From Mycolicibacterium gilvum (GTDB lineage Bacteria; Actinomycetota; Actinomycetes; Mycobacteriales; Mycobacteriaceae), in the NCBI RefSeq assembly GCF_900454025.1, contig NZ_UGQM01000001.1, positions 3,348,001-3,412,000 of the forward strand: 64,000 nucleotides of DNA. The letters are read 5' to 3'. Position 1 is the first letter of the stretch. Every line of letters starts with the position of its first letter. Of this stretch, positions 29,831-38,620 are shown in pieces. The notes under the pieces were generated by a model that was given only the letters and a program-made list of their open reading frames with translations, did no database searches and was not told where the DNA came from. The translations under genes were made by a program, and so were the position numbers.

Positions 29831-31067
29831 GTGGTCGACGAGAACGAGAACGTGGTCCAGGTGTGGAGCTTGGCAACAGAGCACGGGAAGGTGCCCCCGA
29901 TGCCGGGCGGCGACGCGATGACGCCGGAACGGCTCGCCGAGCTCCGGATGGTTCTGGCCGCGATGGCCGACAATCCGATCGCGACGCTGGAAGCCCATCT
30001 CCTGCCTCCCGAGTTCGACCGCAGCCGGGGTATCTCGCTGGGTGCCGCGAGTCCGCTGGCCACCCACCTGTCACTACTCATTCGTAACACGGTCGAGGCA
30101 CCCTCCGGGGAGACCCTGTATCGGATGGTCGTGCCATCGGATGGTCGTGCCGGGGAAGTTCGCCGCTCAGGTAGGAGGTGGGCTGCTCAAATCGATGGAA
30201 TCGACATCGGGTTCCGGCTATTACAGTGCGCTGGTGGGGTCTTCGGGGATTGCCGGGCACGCGAAGTACGTTCCGGTCGCTGGTGCGGGGGTAGCCACAC
30301 TCGCGGCACCCCTGATGTTGGCCGCCGTCGCCGCCGGTATCAGCATGCATGCGGAACGCCAACGTGAGCAGGCAATCGCGAACATCACCAGGCTGCTGAA
30401 GAAGCTGCATGAGGATGCACTGAAAAGCGAGCGCGCGAACCTCAATGCGTGTCTGTCCGTCGTCGAGAACGCTCCCGCGATCCTGCTCGACCAAGGTGAG
30501 ATTGGATTCACGCTGGGGATGGATTCGACCGTGAAGGACATCCTGAATGCGATGGCGCAGGCGAAGGAGCGCGTAGAGCGGTGGCAGGAAGCCCTAGACC
30601 ATTGGGGTGACCGCCCGGTTGAAATATCCGCGCTGCAAAGAACATTCAGCGGTATCGATCACGAGGGCGGACAATTCCGCACCCACCTCGAACTCGCTGA
30701 CCTGGCCGTCGCGCTCGGGAAGCAACTCACCGTTTTGCAGGCGGTGGAGCACGCGCAAAAGAATCCGTCGAACGCGTTCGAAAGGTTCGTCGCACGGCTG
30801 AAAGCCCAGCAGGAAGATGTCATCAAGTTGGAATCCAACCTCGCCGAGGTACGAAGGAAACTGGGCCGATTACAGCTTGACCGCTCGCATGGTGTCCGAA
30901 GCATCTACATGCATATGGACGATGTCGACCACTTGCTGCGCGCATCGCGTCGGCTACGTGAGTTTGGCGAAGGCCTCGAGACCAGTGATCGGCAACCCGA
31001 TGTCGCCATCGAGATCGCACGGAACGCCGACGGTTCGGTGGTGGTGTTTCCGGCGTTAACCGCGTAA
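29831..31067 (+). pseudogene. Coiled-coil, membrane-anchored protein split by a 16-bp tandem duplication
   Basis: Two frames, 29831-~30150 and ~30137-31067, join into one 406-residue protein if a 16-bp tandem repeat at 30121-30152 is reduced to one unit. The reconstructed product has an alpha-helical N-terminus, a likely membrane helix (VATLAAPLMLAAVAAGISM) and a long charged coiled coil. No family was recognised. The GTG at 29831 has GAAAGGA upstream and lies 21 bp after the DUF262 gene, so the two form one operon. It is either a recently inactivated gene or one switched by repeat slippage. Confidence 0.7.
30121..30152 (+). repeat. 16-bp tandem duplication causing a frameshift
   Basis: TCGGATGGTCGTGCC occurs twice with a period of 16 bp (30121-30135 and 30137-30151). 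Removing one period restores a continuous frame across the gene (reads LYRMVVPGKFAA). The extra copy shifts the frame by +1. Confidence 0.88.
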
Positions 31068-31342
31068 ACGGCACTGCCTGCAGATGGCTGCTCGCCTTCC
31101 TAAGAAGTCCAGCCTGCGACTGTAGCTGCACTGACGCACATGGAAATCGCACCCGGTGAAGTTCACTGACCTTGTCTACAGTGGGAGCGCAAACTGGGCG
31201 CCTTTCCGCCGATCGACCGGGGACCTTCCCGCCGAGGACGAATTCCTCGCGTCCTGGCAATGACTGTGGTCGCGCATAGCACTGACTCATCAGACTGTTT
31301 GTCCGTGCGTATCCGTATAGTGCGGCGCGTCGGCATGTAGTG

Positions 31343-32449
31343 ATGGTGGAGGCGACCTTGGGTTACGCAGTCGAGTGGGATGGCCACACGGTCACCCTGC
31401 CGCCGGTGGGCGATTCGGTCGAGGACGGGCTTTCGTTCACGACCTGGGATGAGGCGGAGCTGCGGTTCATGCGGTACGCAGCGGACACGTTCAACGCAGG
31501 CCCCGACGGTCAGACCGTGACGCTGGCTCCGGTGGTGCTCATCCCGCGCCCGGACAACGAGCACGATCCGGGCGCCGTGTCGATCGCCAGGCCGCGGTCA
31601 ACGGGAGGCGACATTGACGACCGCCACATGGGTTTCCTCTACCGCCGGCTGCTGTCCAAACTTCCCGACAACGCGATATCACTTCTGGCTGAACTGTCTG
31701 GCGGTGAGGTCAAATGCAGCGTCATCATCGAGCGCGACGACGCCGACTACTACGGTCTGGACTTCGACGACCCCGACGACCTCCCTTGCGCATACGGTGA
31801 GGCCAAACTTGCACTTCCCCCAGCAGCCGAGCTGGCGTACGCGGTGCACAGTTTCTTGACCGCCCGAGGAACGGACCCCGACGACGAAGGTCGCGAGCGC
31901 ACGGATCACGTCCTCGAACGGTTGCGAACATTCCCCGCGGACAGTCGCCCCCTGGGACCGCTTTCGGTGACAGTCCGCGAGGGAAAATCTGGACAGCCCA
32001 GTTCATTGACCGTGCACTCCGGAGGCACGCCGATTGGATCTGTCGCCCTTGGGTATCTGTTCCTCGACGATGAACGCCTGCGCCCCGCTGTGCTTGATGG
32101 GCTGCTCAAGATGGGTGTACCAGCGGCCGCGCCCCAGGAGCCCCGGCGTGAAGCGGTGAGCCAGGAGTGGGAGGCCGGCGCCGTGCCCAACGTGCATGTG
32201 GGTTGGCGCCCCGGTGGCATGAAGCTGCGGTGGGCCGAACCGGACGGACCGTCGACGCGAACAACCTTCGCGCAGTACAACCCGACAACCGAGACGCTGT
32301 GGGTCGAAGACGAGCGACTGATCGCACCCGCGTGCACGTTCGCAGCACGCCTGGGCATCCCGGTGGACGAGATCGGGCTACCGCCCCTGAGATGGACCCT
32401 GCGCGAACGCGTATGGCGCGGTCACCTGCGCGATCTGTCCTACGAATAG
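31343..32449 (+). CDS. HIRAN-like domain protein, partner of adjacent nuclease
   Basis: A 368-residue protein. Residues ~60-110 resemble a HIRAN domain, which binds DNA ends or stalled forks: PVVLIPRPDNEHDPGAVS followed by HMGFLYRRLLSKLP. The middle region is acidic and the C-terminus (from ~270) contains NVHVGWRPGGMKLRWAEPD and ends LRERVWRGHLRDLSYE. The rest was not recognised. ATG 31343 is used; a GTG one codon earlier is possible. The stop TAG is directly followed by the ATG of the nuclease-like gene, so the two are made together and probably act together, possibly recognising damaged or foreign DNA. Confidence 0.65.
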   Translation: MVEATLGYAVEWDGHTVTLPPVGDSVEDGLSFTTWDEAELRFMRYAADTFNAGPDGQTVTLAPVVLIPRPDNEHDPGAVSIARPRSTGGDIDDRHMGFLYRRLLSKLPDNAISLLAELSGGEVKCSVIIERDDADYYGLDFDDPDDLPCAYGEAKLALPPAAELAYAVHSFLTARGTDPDDEGRERTDHVLERLRTFPADSRPLGPLSVTVREGKSGQPSSLTVHSGGTPIGSVALGYLFLDDERLRPAVLDGLLKMGVPAAAPQEPRREAVSQEWEAGAVPNVHVGWRPGGMKLRWAEPDGPSTRTTFAQYNPTTETLWVEDERLIAPACTFAARLGIPVDEIGLPPLRWTLRERVWRGHLRDLSYE

Positions 32450-33352
32450 ATGATCACCGGACCCACCTTCCGGCCGCTGAACCCCGCTGTGGCGAGCCTG
32501 GTCCCGGACACCCTGTTCGAGGCAGCGGAGTTGGCGCGATTCGCCCAGCCAGCCCACAAGTCCGGCGAAGAACCGACCGCGCTACTGGAGAGATTGACCA
32601 CCCATCGCGGCACGCTCTTCCCCGACCACACCTATCTCGACACGATAGGTACGTGCCGGATCTGTGAACGGCCTGCTGGCGAGTTCCGTGCGTCTCTGTG
32701 TGCGCAGACACTCGCCTACTGTCACCGCTGCCTGGCCGTTGCGGTTGAGGGTCTGCCGAACATGGCGGGGACTCCCACCCGGGCAACTGCCCGGGCGGAG
32801 CTGGCTGTCCGCGCCCTCGCTGACGACGAGTTCGGCGGCGCAGCATTCGTTGAGTCCCAGCTGTCCGCGATCCACGCAGACCCCCAGCATCCGATGTCGC
32901 CGACCGACATTGACCGCTGCTTGCTTCTCCGCATCGCCATCACCCGCGGCCAGCTTCCGTGGACACACATCCTCATTAGCACCGGGCTGGCCGACGAGGG
33001 TGTGCGGCTGTCGCGCGGCACCGTCCTCAAGGCGGCTGACGGGCACCTGTGCCTGTCACTGCAAGAGAAGGCGGTCGATGATTTCTTTGATCGGCACTGC
33101 ATCGGTCACACGCGTGAGCCCCGGTATCCCTTCGACCCGGAGCTGAACCCGAACACGCGTCGCCGCGCCGATTGGATCCTGGAGGACGGGACGTTCGTGG
33201 AGATGTGGGGAATGCCCAAGGATCCGGCGTACGCCGAGAAGATGCGCGAAAAAATCGAGTTAGCAGAACGTCACAGGTTGTCGCTGATTGGCCTGACCGC
33301 AGCAGACATCGGGCGTCTCAATGAGATCTTTGCTCCCTGGACGGCGAAGTAG
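32450..33352 (+). CDS. Zinc-ribbon plus PD-(D/E)XK-like nuclease protein
   Basis: A 300-residue protein. A cysteine cluster at C69, C72, C84, C91 and C94 (CRIC ... YCHRC) probably binds zinc. The C-terminal 80 residues look like a Vsr/DUF559-type nuclease core: RRRADWILEDGTFVEMWG with D241 and E251, then YAEKMREKIELAERH carrying lysines 264 and 268. The middle (150-200) resembles a small winged-helix region. It abuts the HIRAN-like gene with zero spacing. The product is a good candidate for the effector of a two-gene restriction-like unit. Activity is inferred from motif shape only. Confidence 0.65.
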   Translation: MITGPTFRPLNPAVASLVPDTLFEAAELARFAQPAHKSGEEPTALLERLTTHRGTLFPDHTYLDTIGTCRICERPAGEFRASLCAQTLAYCHRCLAVAVEGLPNMAGTPTRATARAELAVRALADDEFGGAAFVESQLSAIHADPQHPMSPTDIDRCLLLRIAITRGQLPWTHILISTGLADEGVRLSRGTVLKAADGHLCLSLQEKAVDDFFDRHCIGHTREPRYPFDPELNPNTRRRADWILEDGTFVEMWGMPKDPAYAEKMREKIELAERHRLSLIGLTAADIGRLNEIFAPWTAK

Positions 33353-33431
33353 GTACGAACCAGGCGCGGGCGATGAGAACATTGCGAGCGCCGATATGGG
33401 TGTTCGATCGCTCGACTCGATGGAGGTTCGC

Positions 33432-33851
33432 ATGTACGGCCGCAGTGACGACGAGTGGGATCGTACCGTCGATGATGCTATCGAATTCCTCGCCGGGCAG
33501 GCCCGGCTTGGCCGCGTCGTGACCTACAGTGATTTGAACTCCGCATTAGCCCGGCGTGGGCATGTTCCATTCGATTTTGAGAATGAAGCCGACCGCGCTG
33601 CTGTCGGTGCAGTCCTTGGCGATGCGACCCTACGGACTCTTGGCGATCCGAAGACGATGCTGTCGGCAATCGTGGTCTACATCGACCGCAACAACGCCGG
33701 GCCCGGCTTCTACAAGCTCGCCATCGACCTCGGCCTGCTGCCGAACACCGCGACCACCGATGACAAGCTGGCCTTCTGGTCCACGCAGGTGCGCGCCGTA
33801 CATGAACGCTACGCACGTCCGCGGCGGCAGCGCGGTCCGCGGCCGGCATGA
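33432..33851 (+). CDS. Small conserved hypothetical protein (RVVTYSDLN family)
   Basis: A 139-residue protein of unrecognised function, with GRVVTYSDLNSAL, then RAAVGAVLGD and GPGFYKLAIDLGLLP. The layout recalls actinobacterial proteins often found in accessory islands, but no function was recognised. ATG 33432 is preferred to upstream in-frame starts at 33396 and 33420 because GGAGG lies six bases before it. The end overlaps the next gene (ATGA). Confidence 0.65.
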   Translation: MYGRSDDEWDRTVDDAIEFLAGQARLGRVVTYSDLNSALARRGHVPFDFENEADRAAVGAVLGDATLRTLGDPKTMLSAIVVYIDRNNAGPGFYKLAIDLGLLPNTATTDDKLAFWSTQVRAVHERYARPRRQRGPRPA

Positions 33852-34237
33852 CCTGTCCGCAGCCGCTTCGTGTCCGAATTCTGAAGGAGTTGTCGCCTCC
33901 CGCGGATTTGCTCACCGCCGAGTTCTTCTGTCCGAAAGGAAAGTTCGCCGCAAATACCTTCGATGAAGGGCCCGACAATCCATCGCGTCGGTTCGCGGCC
34001 GGAGACCTACTTGCCGTCACGCTGCTCGACGTCGCCTTGGGGCCGCAGGCGCTGCGCGAACTACTGGACACCCGCAACGCCGAGTTCGGTGAGCTGCTTC
34101 GAGACATGCCCACTGACGTGGATTTGTGGGAGGCGAACGACGCCAACCTTGCGACGGTAGTTCAATTTCCAAGCCAGAGAAGCCGGAGAAAAATTTGTCC
34201 TTACTGTTATTTGGTGCATGCAGGAGAGTGCCCATGA
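33848..34237 (+). CDS. DUF6308-like protein, probably truncated
   Basis: A 129-residue frame. Residues 30-105 (DNPSRRFAAGDLLAVTLLDV, then LRDMPTDVDLWEANDANL) resemble the N-terminal half of DUF6308-type hypothetical proteins. From about base 34145 base use changes and the frame runs into an unrelated tail, CPYCYLVHAGECP, that looks like a short zinc motif. The second half of the usual protein is absent. It is coupled to the gene before it by a 4-bp overlap. A recombination join near 34145 is likely. Confidence 0.5.
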   Translation: MTCPQPLRVRILKELSPPADLLTAEFFCPKGKFAANTFDEGPDNPSRRFAAGDLLAVTLLDVALGPQALRELLDTRNAEFGELLRDMPTDVDLWEANDANLATVVQFPSQRSRRKICPYCYLVHAGECP

Positions 34238-34328
34238 GCACCAGACCCGGTGTTGCCTGCGCTGTGCACGTTCCGTGTGTAGAACAGGGTGCGGGCTATT
34301 CGGCATCAGGTACCGAGCCAATCCGATT

Positions 34329-34547
34329 GTGAGTAACAAGAATAGGACGCCACGCCTCTGCAATCTCAAGAACCCGGCGCACAATGTCGAAACCTGCCCG
34401 CGCTGCCAGCGATTGCTCCGAAGTCCGGAAGCTCGCAAGAACCTTCGCGAAAAGAAGAAGGCGGATCGGCGCACTGAGAAGGAGTATGACGCGAAGCGCA
34501 ACCCGATTCGGGTCGTGCAAGGCGGGCTAGGATCCGGCAACAAGTAG
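34329..34547 (+). CDS. Small lysine-rich hypothetical protein
   Basis: A 72-residue frame from GTG 34329 with one CPRC motif (VETCPRCQRLL) and a highly charged helical tail (KNLREKKKADRRTEKEYDAK). It is the only frame here whose composition looks protein-like. The local G+C is low for the window. It could be a real small protein or a fragment. Confidence 0.35.
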   Translation: MSNKNRTPRLCNLKNPAHNVETCPRCQRLLRSPEARKNLREKKKADRRTEKEYDAKRNPIRVVQGGLGSGNK

Positions 34548-34875
34548 GAGGGCGCGGCGCGCGGTTACGCTGCCGGAAACATGCCATCTGATCGGGAGCA
34601 GACAGTCGATGAAATTTCACGGCACGCAGTGCCTGCCATCCCACCTGAGCAGTTCCGCAGTCCAAGTGCCGGCACTCGGCCTCACCCCGGTTCAGCGCAG
34701 GTGGGCATGCAGTCCATCGTGGCGTGCTGGCGCAAATGCTTGCCGTCAGCTCCAGGGTTTACAAGCTCGACGTTGATCAGGTCCCGGCCCCTTTTGCGGA
34801 ACTCTTCAGCCACGGGAACTCGAACGCCCTGGTACTGCCGGAGGCCCGAGTTTTCGGCTGACCAGACGGAACGGG
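34548..34875. other. Decayed stretch; possible 3' end of a lost gene
   Basis: No intact gene is visible. A plus-strand frame ending at the stop 34859-34861 reads LAQMLAVSSRVYKLDV and ends ALVLPEARVFG, which looks like the natural C-terminus of a protein whose beginning is gone. The neighbouring minus-strand gene ends right after it. Confidence 0.35.
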
Positions 34876-35856
34876 CTACCACTCCCCGTCAGTGACCATG
34901 TCATGGCTGGCCCCACCGATGGTGACCACCGTCTTCGGGTCGACGGGGACGAACGGATCCTCCTCGTTGCCAAGCGTTTTGCCGACACTCTTGACGTTCG
35001 CCAGAATCTTCGAGGCTGCGAGATCGCGCGCGTCGGCGTCGTAGTAGTCGAACCACGGCAACCCGGCGTCCACGTAGGCATCCCGGTCCACCGGCGTCGG
35101 AGGCGGCACCTCACCGGTGATGGCAGTCCACTGCGCGGCCGAACACAGATGGACGAACACCCGCAGTGCAACGCTCTCGTCGTAATCCGCGAGCGGGCGG
35201 TCATCGACATACACGTCCTGGCGCATCCGCCCGCCGGCCCCGAGCCCCATGTCCGCCGAACCCGTCGCAGGAGGACCGCATGCCACGTCCATGTCTTCGC
35301 AGCACAGGTCCTGTAGCGCTTGCGCGGCGTGCCACGCCGCGAGCGCCTGCTCGGTCAGAGCGACAGCACGGAGTTGCACGCCACCGTGGGTCTCCTCCCC
35401 TGTCACCTGACCTTCGACTGTGGCGCCCGAACCGAGCGGCACGGCTACGAACTGGCGGATGAACCCATCCCCCGAGTTGATGCCGTCCAGCCACGGCTGG
35501 TCGGGCAGCGCGACGTAATTCTGCGGGTCACCGACGAGGTGCTCGATCCACGGCAGGCCGCTGACCGCGCACACCTTGCCCACGCCAATCTGCAGCGCTG
35601 CGGGCTCGGAAGCGCTGAACGAGAGCCACATCGCCTCGCGCTGGTAGATCGGCAGCATGACCCCGCCACGAGACAGCCACTCGGCTGGTGCGGTGTCCGG
35701 GTAATCTGCGACCCGCCGCAAGGGAAACCGGCCCAGACCCGGCGGCAGCGGATGCAATCCCGTCTCGGGGATTCGCAGCGTCCGCTGAAAATCTACAATT
35801 ACCGGACCCAGCCCCAACTGGTCACTGACAATCTTTACCGGCGTGCTCTGCGTCAT
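34876..35856 (-). CDS. Conserved hypothetical protein
   Basis: A 326-residue soluble protein of a widespread but uncharacterised type. Features seen are LGRFPLRRVADY, GGVMLPIYQREAMWLSFS, PDQPWLDGINSGDGFIRQFVAVPLG and EGQVTGEETHGGVQLR. No enzyme motif or membrane segment was recognised. The ATG at 35856 is followed 40 bp upstream by the insertion of element B (35899), which may have cut off its promoter. It has no same-strand neighbour within the island. Confidence 0.65.
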   Translation of the reverse strand: MTQSTPVKIVSDQLGLGPVIVDFQRTLRIPETGLHPLPPGLGRFPLRRVADYPDTAPAEWLSRGGVMLPIYQREAMWLSFSASEPAALQIGVGKVCAVSGLPWIEHLVGDPQNYVALPDQPWLDGINSGDGFIRQFVAVPLGSGATVEGQVTGEETHGGVQLRAVALTEQALAAWHAAQALQDLCCEDMDVACGPPATGSADMGLGAGGRMRQDVYVDDRPLADYDESVALRVFVHLCSAAQWTAITGEVPPPTPVDRDAYVDAGLPWFDYYDADARDLAASKILANVKSVGKTLGNEEDPFVPVDPKTVVTIGGASHDMVTDGEW

Positions 35857-35898
35857 AAACTACCTCCATCTAGGCGTACTGCACCATGGATAGCACCA

Positions 35899-35925
35899 TG
35901 AACCACCCCGGGTTTGATGCACACC
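35899..35925 (+). repeat. Left terminal inverted repeat of outer element B
   Basis: A 27-bp terminus beginning TGAACCACCCCGGG and ending GCACACC, preceded by target duplication CCA. Confidence 0.9.
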
Positions 35926-35952
35926 TTCTTTCGAGGGAAGGTCGTTTGCATC

Positions 35953-36264
35953 ATGCCAAGGAAGTACGACGACGAGTTCAAGGCCCGAGCGGTCCGGTTG
36001 GTCACCGACCATGCCGAGGAGTACGACACCCGCACGGCCTGCATCACCGCGGTCGCCAAGCGGTTGGGGGTGTCGTATGAATCACTGCGCCGCTGGGTCA
36101 ACCAGACCGAGGTCGACACCGGCCAACGTGACGGGGTGCCCACCGACGTCGCCCGTGAGAATAGAGAGCTGAAGCGCAAGAACCGCGAGCTTGAGGAAAC
36201 CATCGAAATCCTCAAGGCGGCAACAAGTTTCTTCGTGCGGGAGAGCGACCCGCGACACCGTTGA
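35953..36264 (+). CDS. IS3-family transposase OrfA (outer element B)
   Basis: A 103-residue HTH and coiled-coil protein like the other B OrfA copies (KYDDEFKARAVRLV; SYESLRRWVNQ). It carries about five substitutions relative to the inner copy (for example MPRK for MPNK, and VNQT for VNQV), showing that this is a diverged, older B. It is intact, but its orfB partner is interrupted. Confidence 0.9.
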   Translation: MPRKYDDEFKARAVRLVTDHAEEYDTRTACITAVAKRLGVSYESLRRWVNQTEVDTGQRDGVPTDVARENRELKRKNRELEETIEILKAATSFFVRESDPRHR

Positions 36265-36533
36265 TTTGTGCGTTCATCGCCGAGCATCGTGCTCGGTTCG
36301 GGGTCGCTCCGATCTGCCGCGTGCTCACTGAGCACGGCTGCCAGATCGCCCCGAGAACCTTCTACGCCTGGCTGACCCGCCCCCCATCCGCTCGGGCGCT
36401 GTGGGACACCGTCATCACCGAGGTGCTCGCCGGCTTCTACGAGCCAGACGAGCACGGCCGACGCAAACCGGAGTCACTGTGAACCACCCCGGGTTTGATG
36501 CGCACCTTCTTTCGAGGGAAGGTTGTTTGCATC

Positions 36534-36845
36534 ATGCCGAACAAGTACGACGACGAGTTCAAGGCCCGCGCGGTACGGCTGGTGGCCGACCATGCCGAGG
36601 AGTACGACACCCGCACCGCCTGCATCACCGCGGTAGCCAAGCGGTTGGGGGTGTCCTACGAATCTTTGCGCCGGTGGGTCAACCAGGTCGAGGTGGACAC
36701 CGGCCAGCGGGATGGAGTGCCCACCGATATCGCGCGGGAGAACAAGGAGCTCAAGCGCAAGAATCGTGAGCTTGAGGAAACCATCGAAATCCTCAAGGCG
36801 GCAACAAGTTTCTTCGTGCGGGAGAGCGACCCGCGACACCGTTGA
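36534..36845 (+). CDS. IS3-family transposase OrfA (inner element B)
   Basis: A 103-residue helix-turn-helix protein, same as the left copy except at the very end (FFVRESDPRHR rather than FFARESDPRHR). Its stop overlaps the orfB TTG start. Together with intact terminal repeats it suggests this copy can still move. Confidence 0.92.
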   Translation: MPNKYDDEFKARAVRLVADHAEEYDTRTACITAVAKRLGVSYESLRRWVNQVEVDTGQRDGVPTDIARENKELKRKNRELEETIEILKAATSFFVRESDPRHR

Positions 36846-37804
36846 TTTGTGCGTTCATCGCCGAGCATCGTGCTCGGTTCGGGGTCGCTCCGATCTGCCG
36901 CGTGCTCACTGAGCACGGGTGCCAGATCGCCCCGAGGACCTTCTACGCCTGGCTGACCCGCCCCCCATCCGCTCGGGCGCTGTGGGACACCGTGATCACC
37001 GAGGTGCTGGCCGGCTTCTACGAGCCAGACGAGCACGGTCGGCGCAAGCCCGAGTCGCTGTATGGCGCCACCAAGATGTGGGCTCACTTGCAACGCCAGG
37101 GCATCGCGGTGGCCCGCTGCACCGTGGAGCGTCTCATGCGGACCAACGGCTGGCGTGGAGTTACTCGCCGCAAGAAGGTCCGCACCACCGTCTCGGATCC
37201 GGCCGCCGACCGGGCTGCCGATCTGGTGAAGCGCCAGTTCCGGGTGCCGGCCCCCAACGTGCTGCTGGTGGCGGACTTCACCTACGTACGGCTGTCCAAC
37301 GGGATGTTCGTGTACACCGCATTCGCCATCGACGCCTACGCGGGCCGGATTGTGGGATGGACCTGCTCGGCCAGCAAGGAAGACCGGTTCGTGCGCCGAG
37401 CGATCCGCCATGCCGCACACCTCCGAAGCGGCGAGGGTAATCCATTGTTGGGCAATACTATTCACCACAGCGACGCGGGCTCTCAATACACGTCTGTGCG
37501 GTTCGGGGAAACCCTGGCTCTGTCCGGGCTTGTGGCCTCGATCGGCACGGTCGGGGATGCCTTCGATAACGCTTTGGCCGAAACGACCATAGGGCTGTAC
37601 AAGACCGAAGCAGTCCGCGACGACTCACCATTCCGGCGGGGTCCCTTGCACCGTCTGACCGATGTCGAACTGCTCACCGCCGAGTGGGTGCACTGGTACA
37701 ACACCGACCGGCTCATGCACCGCCTGGGCCGCATCCCACCCATCGAGTACGAGACCGTCTACTACGCTACAAACACAGCCCCATCAGAGGCTGCGCACCA
37801 GTAA
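36842..37804 (+). CDS. IS3-family transposase OrfB (inner element B)
   Basis: A 320-residue DDE transposase with D145, D211 and E247 in the IS3 arrangement. It is intact and differs from the left-hand copy chiefly by A46 in place of E46. It is read -1 relative to OrfA. As the only B copy with both ends and both genes whole, it is the likely source of transposase for the others. Confidence 0.93.
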   Translation: MICAFIAEHRARFGVAPICRVLTEHGCQIAPRTFYAWLTRPPSARALWDTVITEVLAGFYEPDEHGRRKPESLYGATKMWAHLQRQGIAVARCTVERLMRTNGWRGVTRRKKVRTTVSDPAADRAADLVKRQFRVPAPNVLLVADFTYVRLSNGMFVYTAFAIDAYAGRIVGWTCSASKEDRFVRRAIRHAAHLRSGEGNPLLGNTIHHSDAGSQYTSVRFGETLALSGLVASIGTVGDAFDNALAETTIGLYKTEAVRDDSPFRRGPLHRLTDVELLTAEWVHWYNTDRLMHRLGRIPPIEYETVYYATNTAPSEAAHQ

Positions 37805-38620
37805 CCGGTGTGCATCAAACCCGGGGCGGTTCACTGTACGGGGCTACCAAGATGTGGGCTCACCTGCACCGACAAGGCATTGTGGTGGCCCGCTGCACCG
37901 TGGAGCGCCTCATGCGGGCCAACGGCTGGCGCGGGGTTACCCGCCGCAAGAAGGTCCGCACCACGATCGCCGATCCCGCCGCGGCGCGGGCGGCCGATCT
38001 GGTCAAACGCCGGTTCCGGGTGCCCGCGCCCAACGTGCTGCTGGTCGCGGACTTCACCTACGTACGGCTGACCAACGGAACGTTCGTCTACACCGCATTC
38101 GCCATCGACGCCTACGCGGGCCGGATAGTGGGATGGACCTGCTCGGCCAGCAAGGAGGACCGGTTCGTGCGTCAGGCGATCCGCCACGCCGCCCAACTTC
38201 GTATCGACGAGGGTAATCCATTGTTGGGCAACACTATTCACCATAGCGATGCGGGCTCTCAATATACGTCTGTGCGGTTCGGCGAGACCCTGGCGCTGTC
38301 TGGACTGGTGGCCTCAATCGGGACAGTCGGCGATGCCTTCGATAACGCTCTGGCGGAGACGACCATAGGGCTCTACAAGACTGAAGCCGTCCGCGATGAC
38401 TCGCCGTTTCGGCGCGGCCCTCTGAGCCGTCTGACCGACGTGGAGCTGCTCACCGCCGAGTGGGTGCACTGGTACAACGCCGACCGGCTCATGCACCGCC
38501 TCGGTCGCATCCCACCCCTGGAGTACGAAGCCGTCCACTACGCTACAAACGCGGCCAACTCAGAGGCTGCACACCAGTAACCGGGGCCTTGCCCCCATGT
38601 AGTGGACACGGGATTTGTGG

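Larger units (their letters stand above)
36480..37833 (+). mobile_element. Inner IS3-family element B, complete
   Basis: A 1354-bp element with left repeat 36480-36506 and right repeat 37807-37833 (25 of 27 bases pair), flanked by direct repeats CTG at 36477-36479 and 37834-37836. It lies inside orfB of the outer copy in the same orientation. It is nearly identical to the left copy at 301-1612 except for a tract near 36235-37025 that matches the outer copy instead. Confidence 0.95.
36261..38580 (+). pseudogene. IS3-family transposase OrfB (outer element B), interrupted
   Basis: The 5' part (36261-36479, to RRKPESL) and 3' part (37837-38580, from YGATKMW) join exactly to 320 residues when the inner element and one CTG are removed. 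The catalytic aspartates and glutamate are in the 3' part. The protein is now split, although the 3' part reads open from within the inner IS. Confidence 0.92.

Noticed and set aside
34581..34895. 104-codon plus-strand frame as a gene
   Set aside because: It runs over the remnant and into the antisense of the 34876-35856 gene with no motif; another frame here looks more protein-like.
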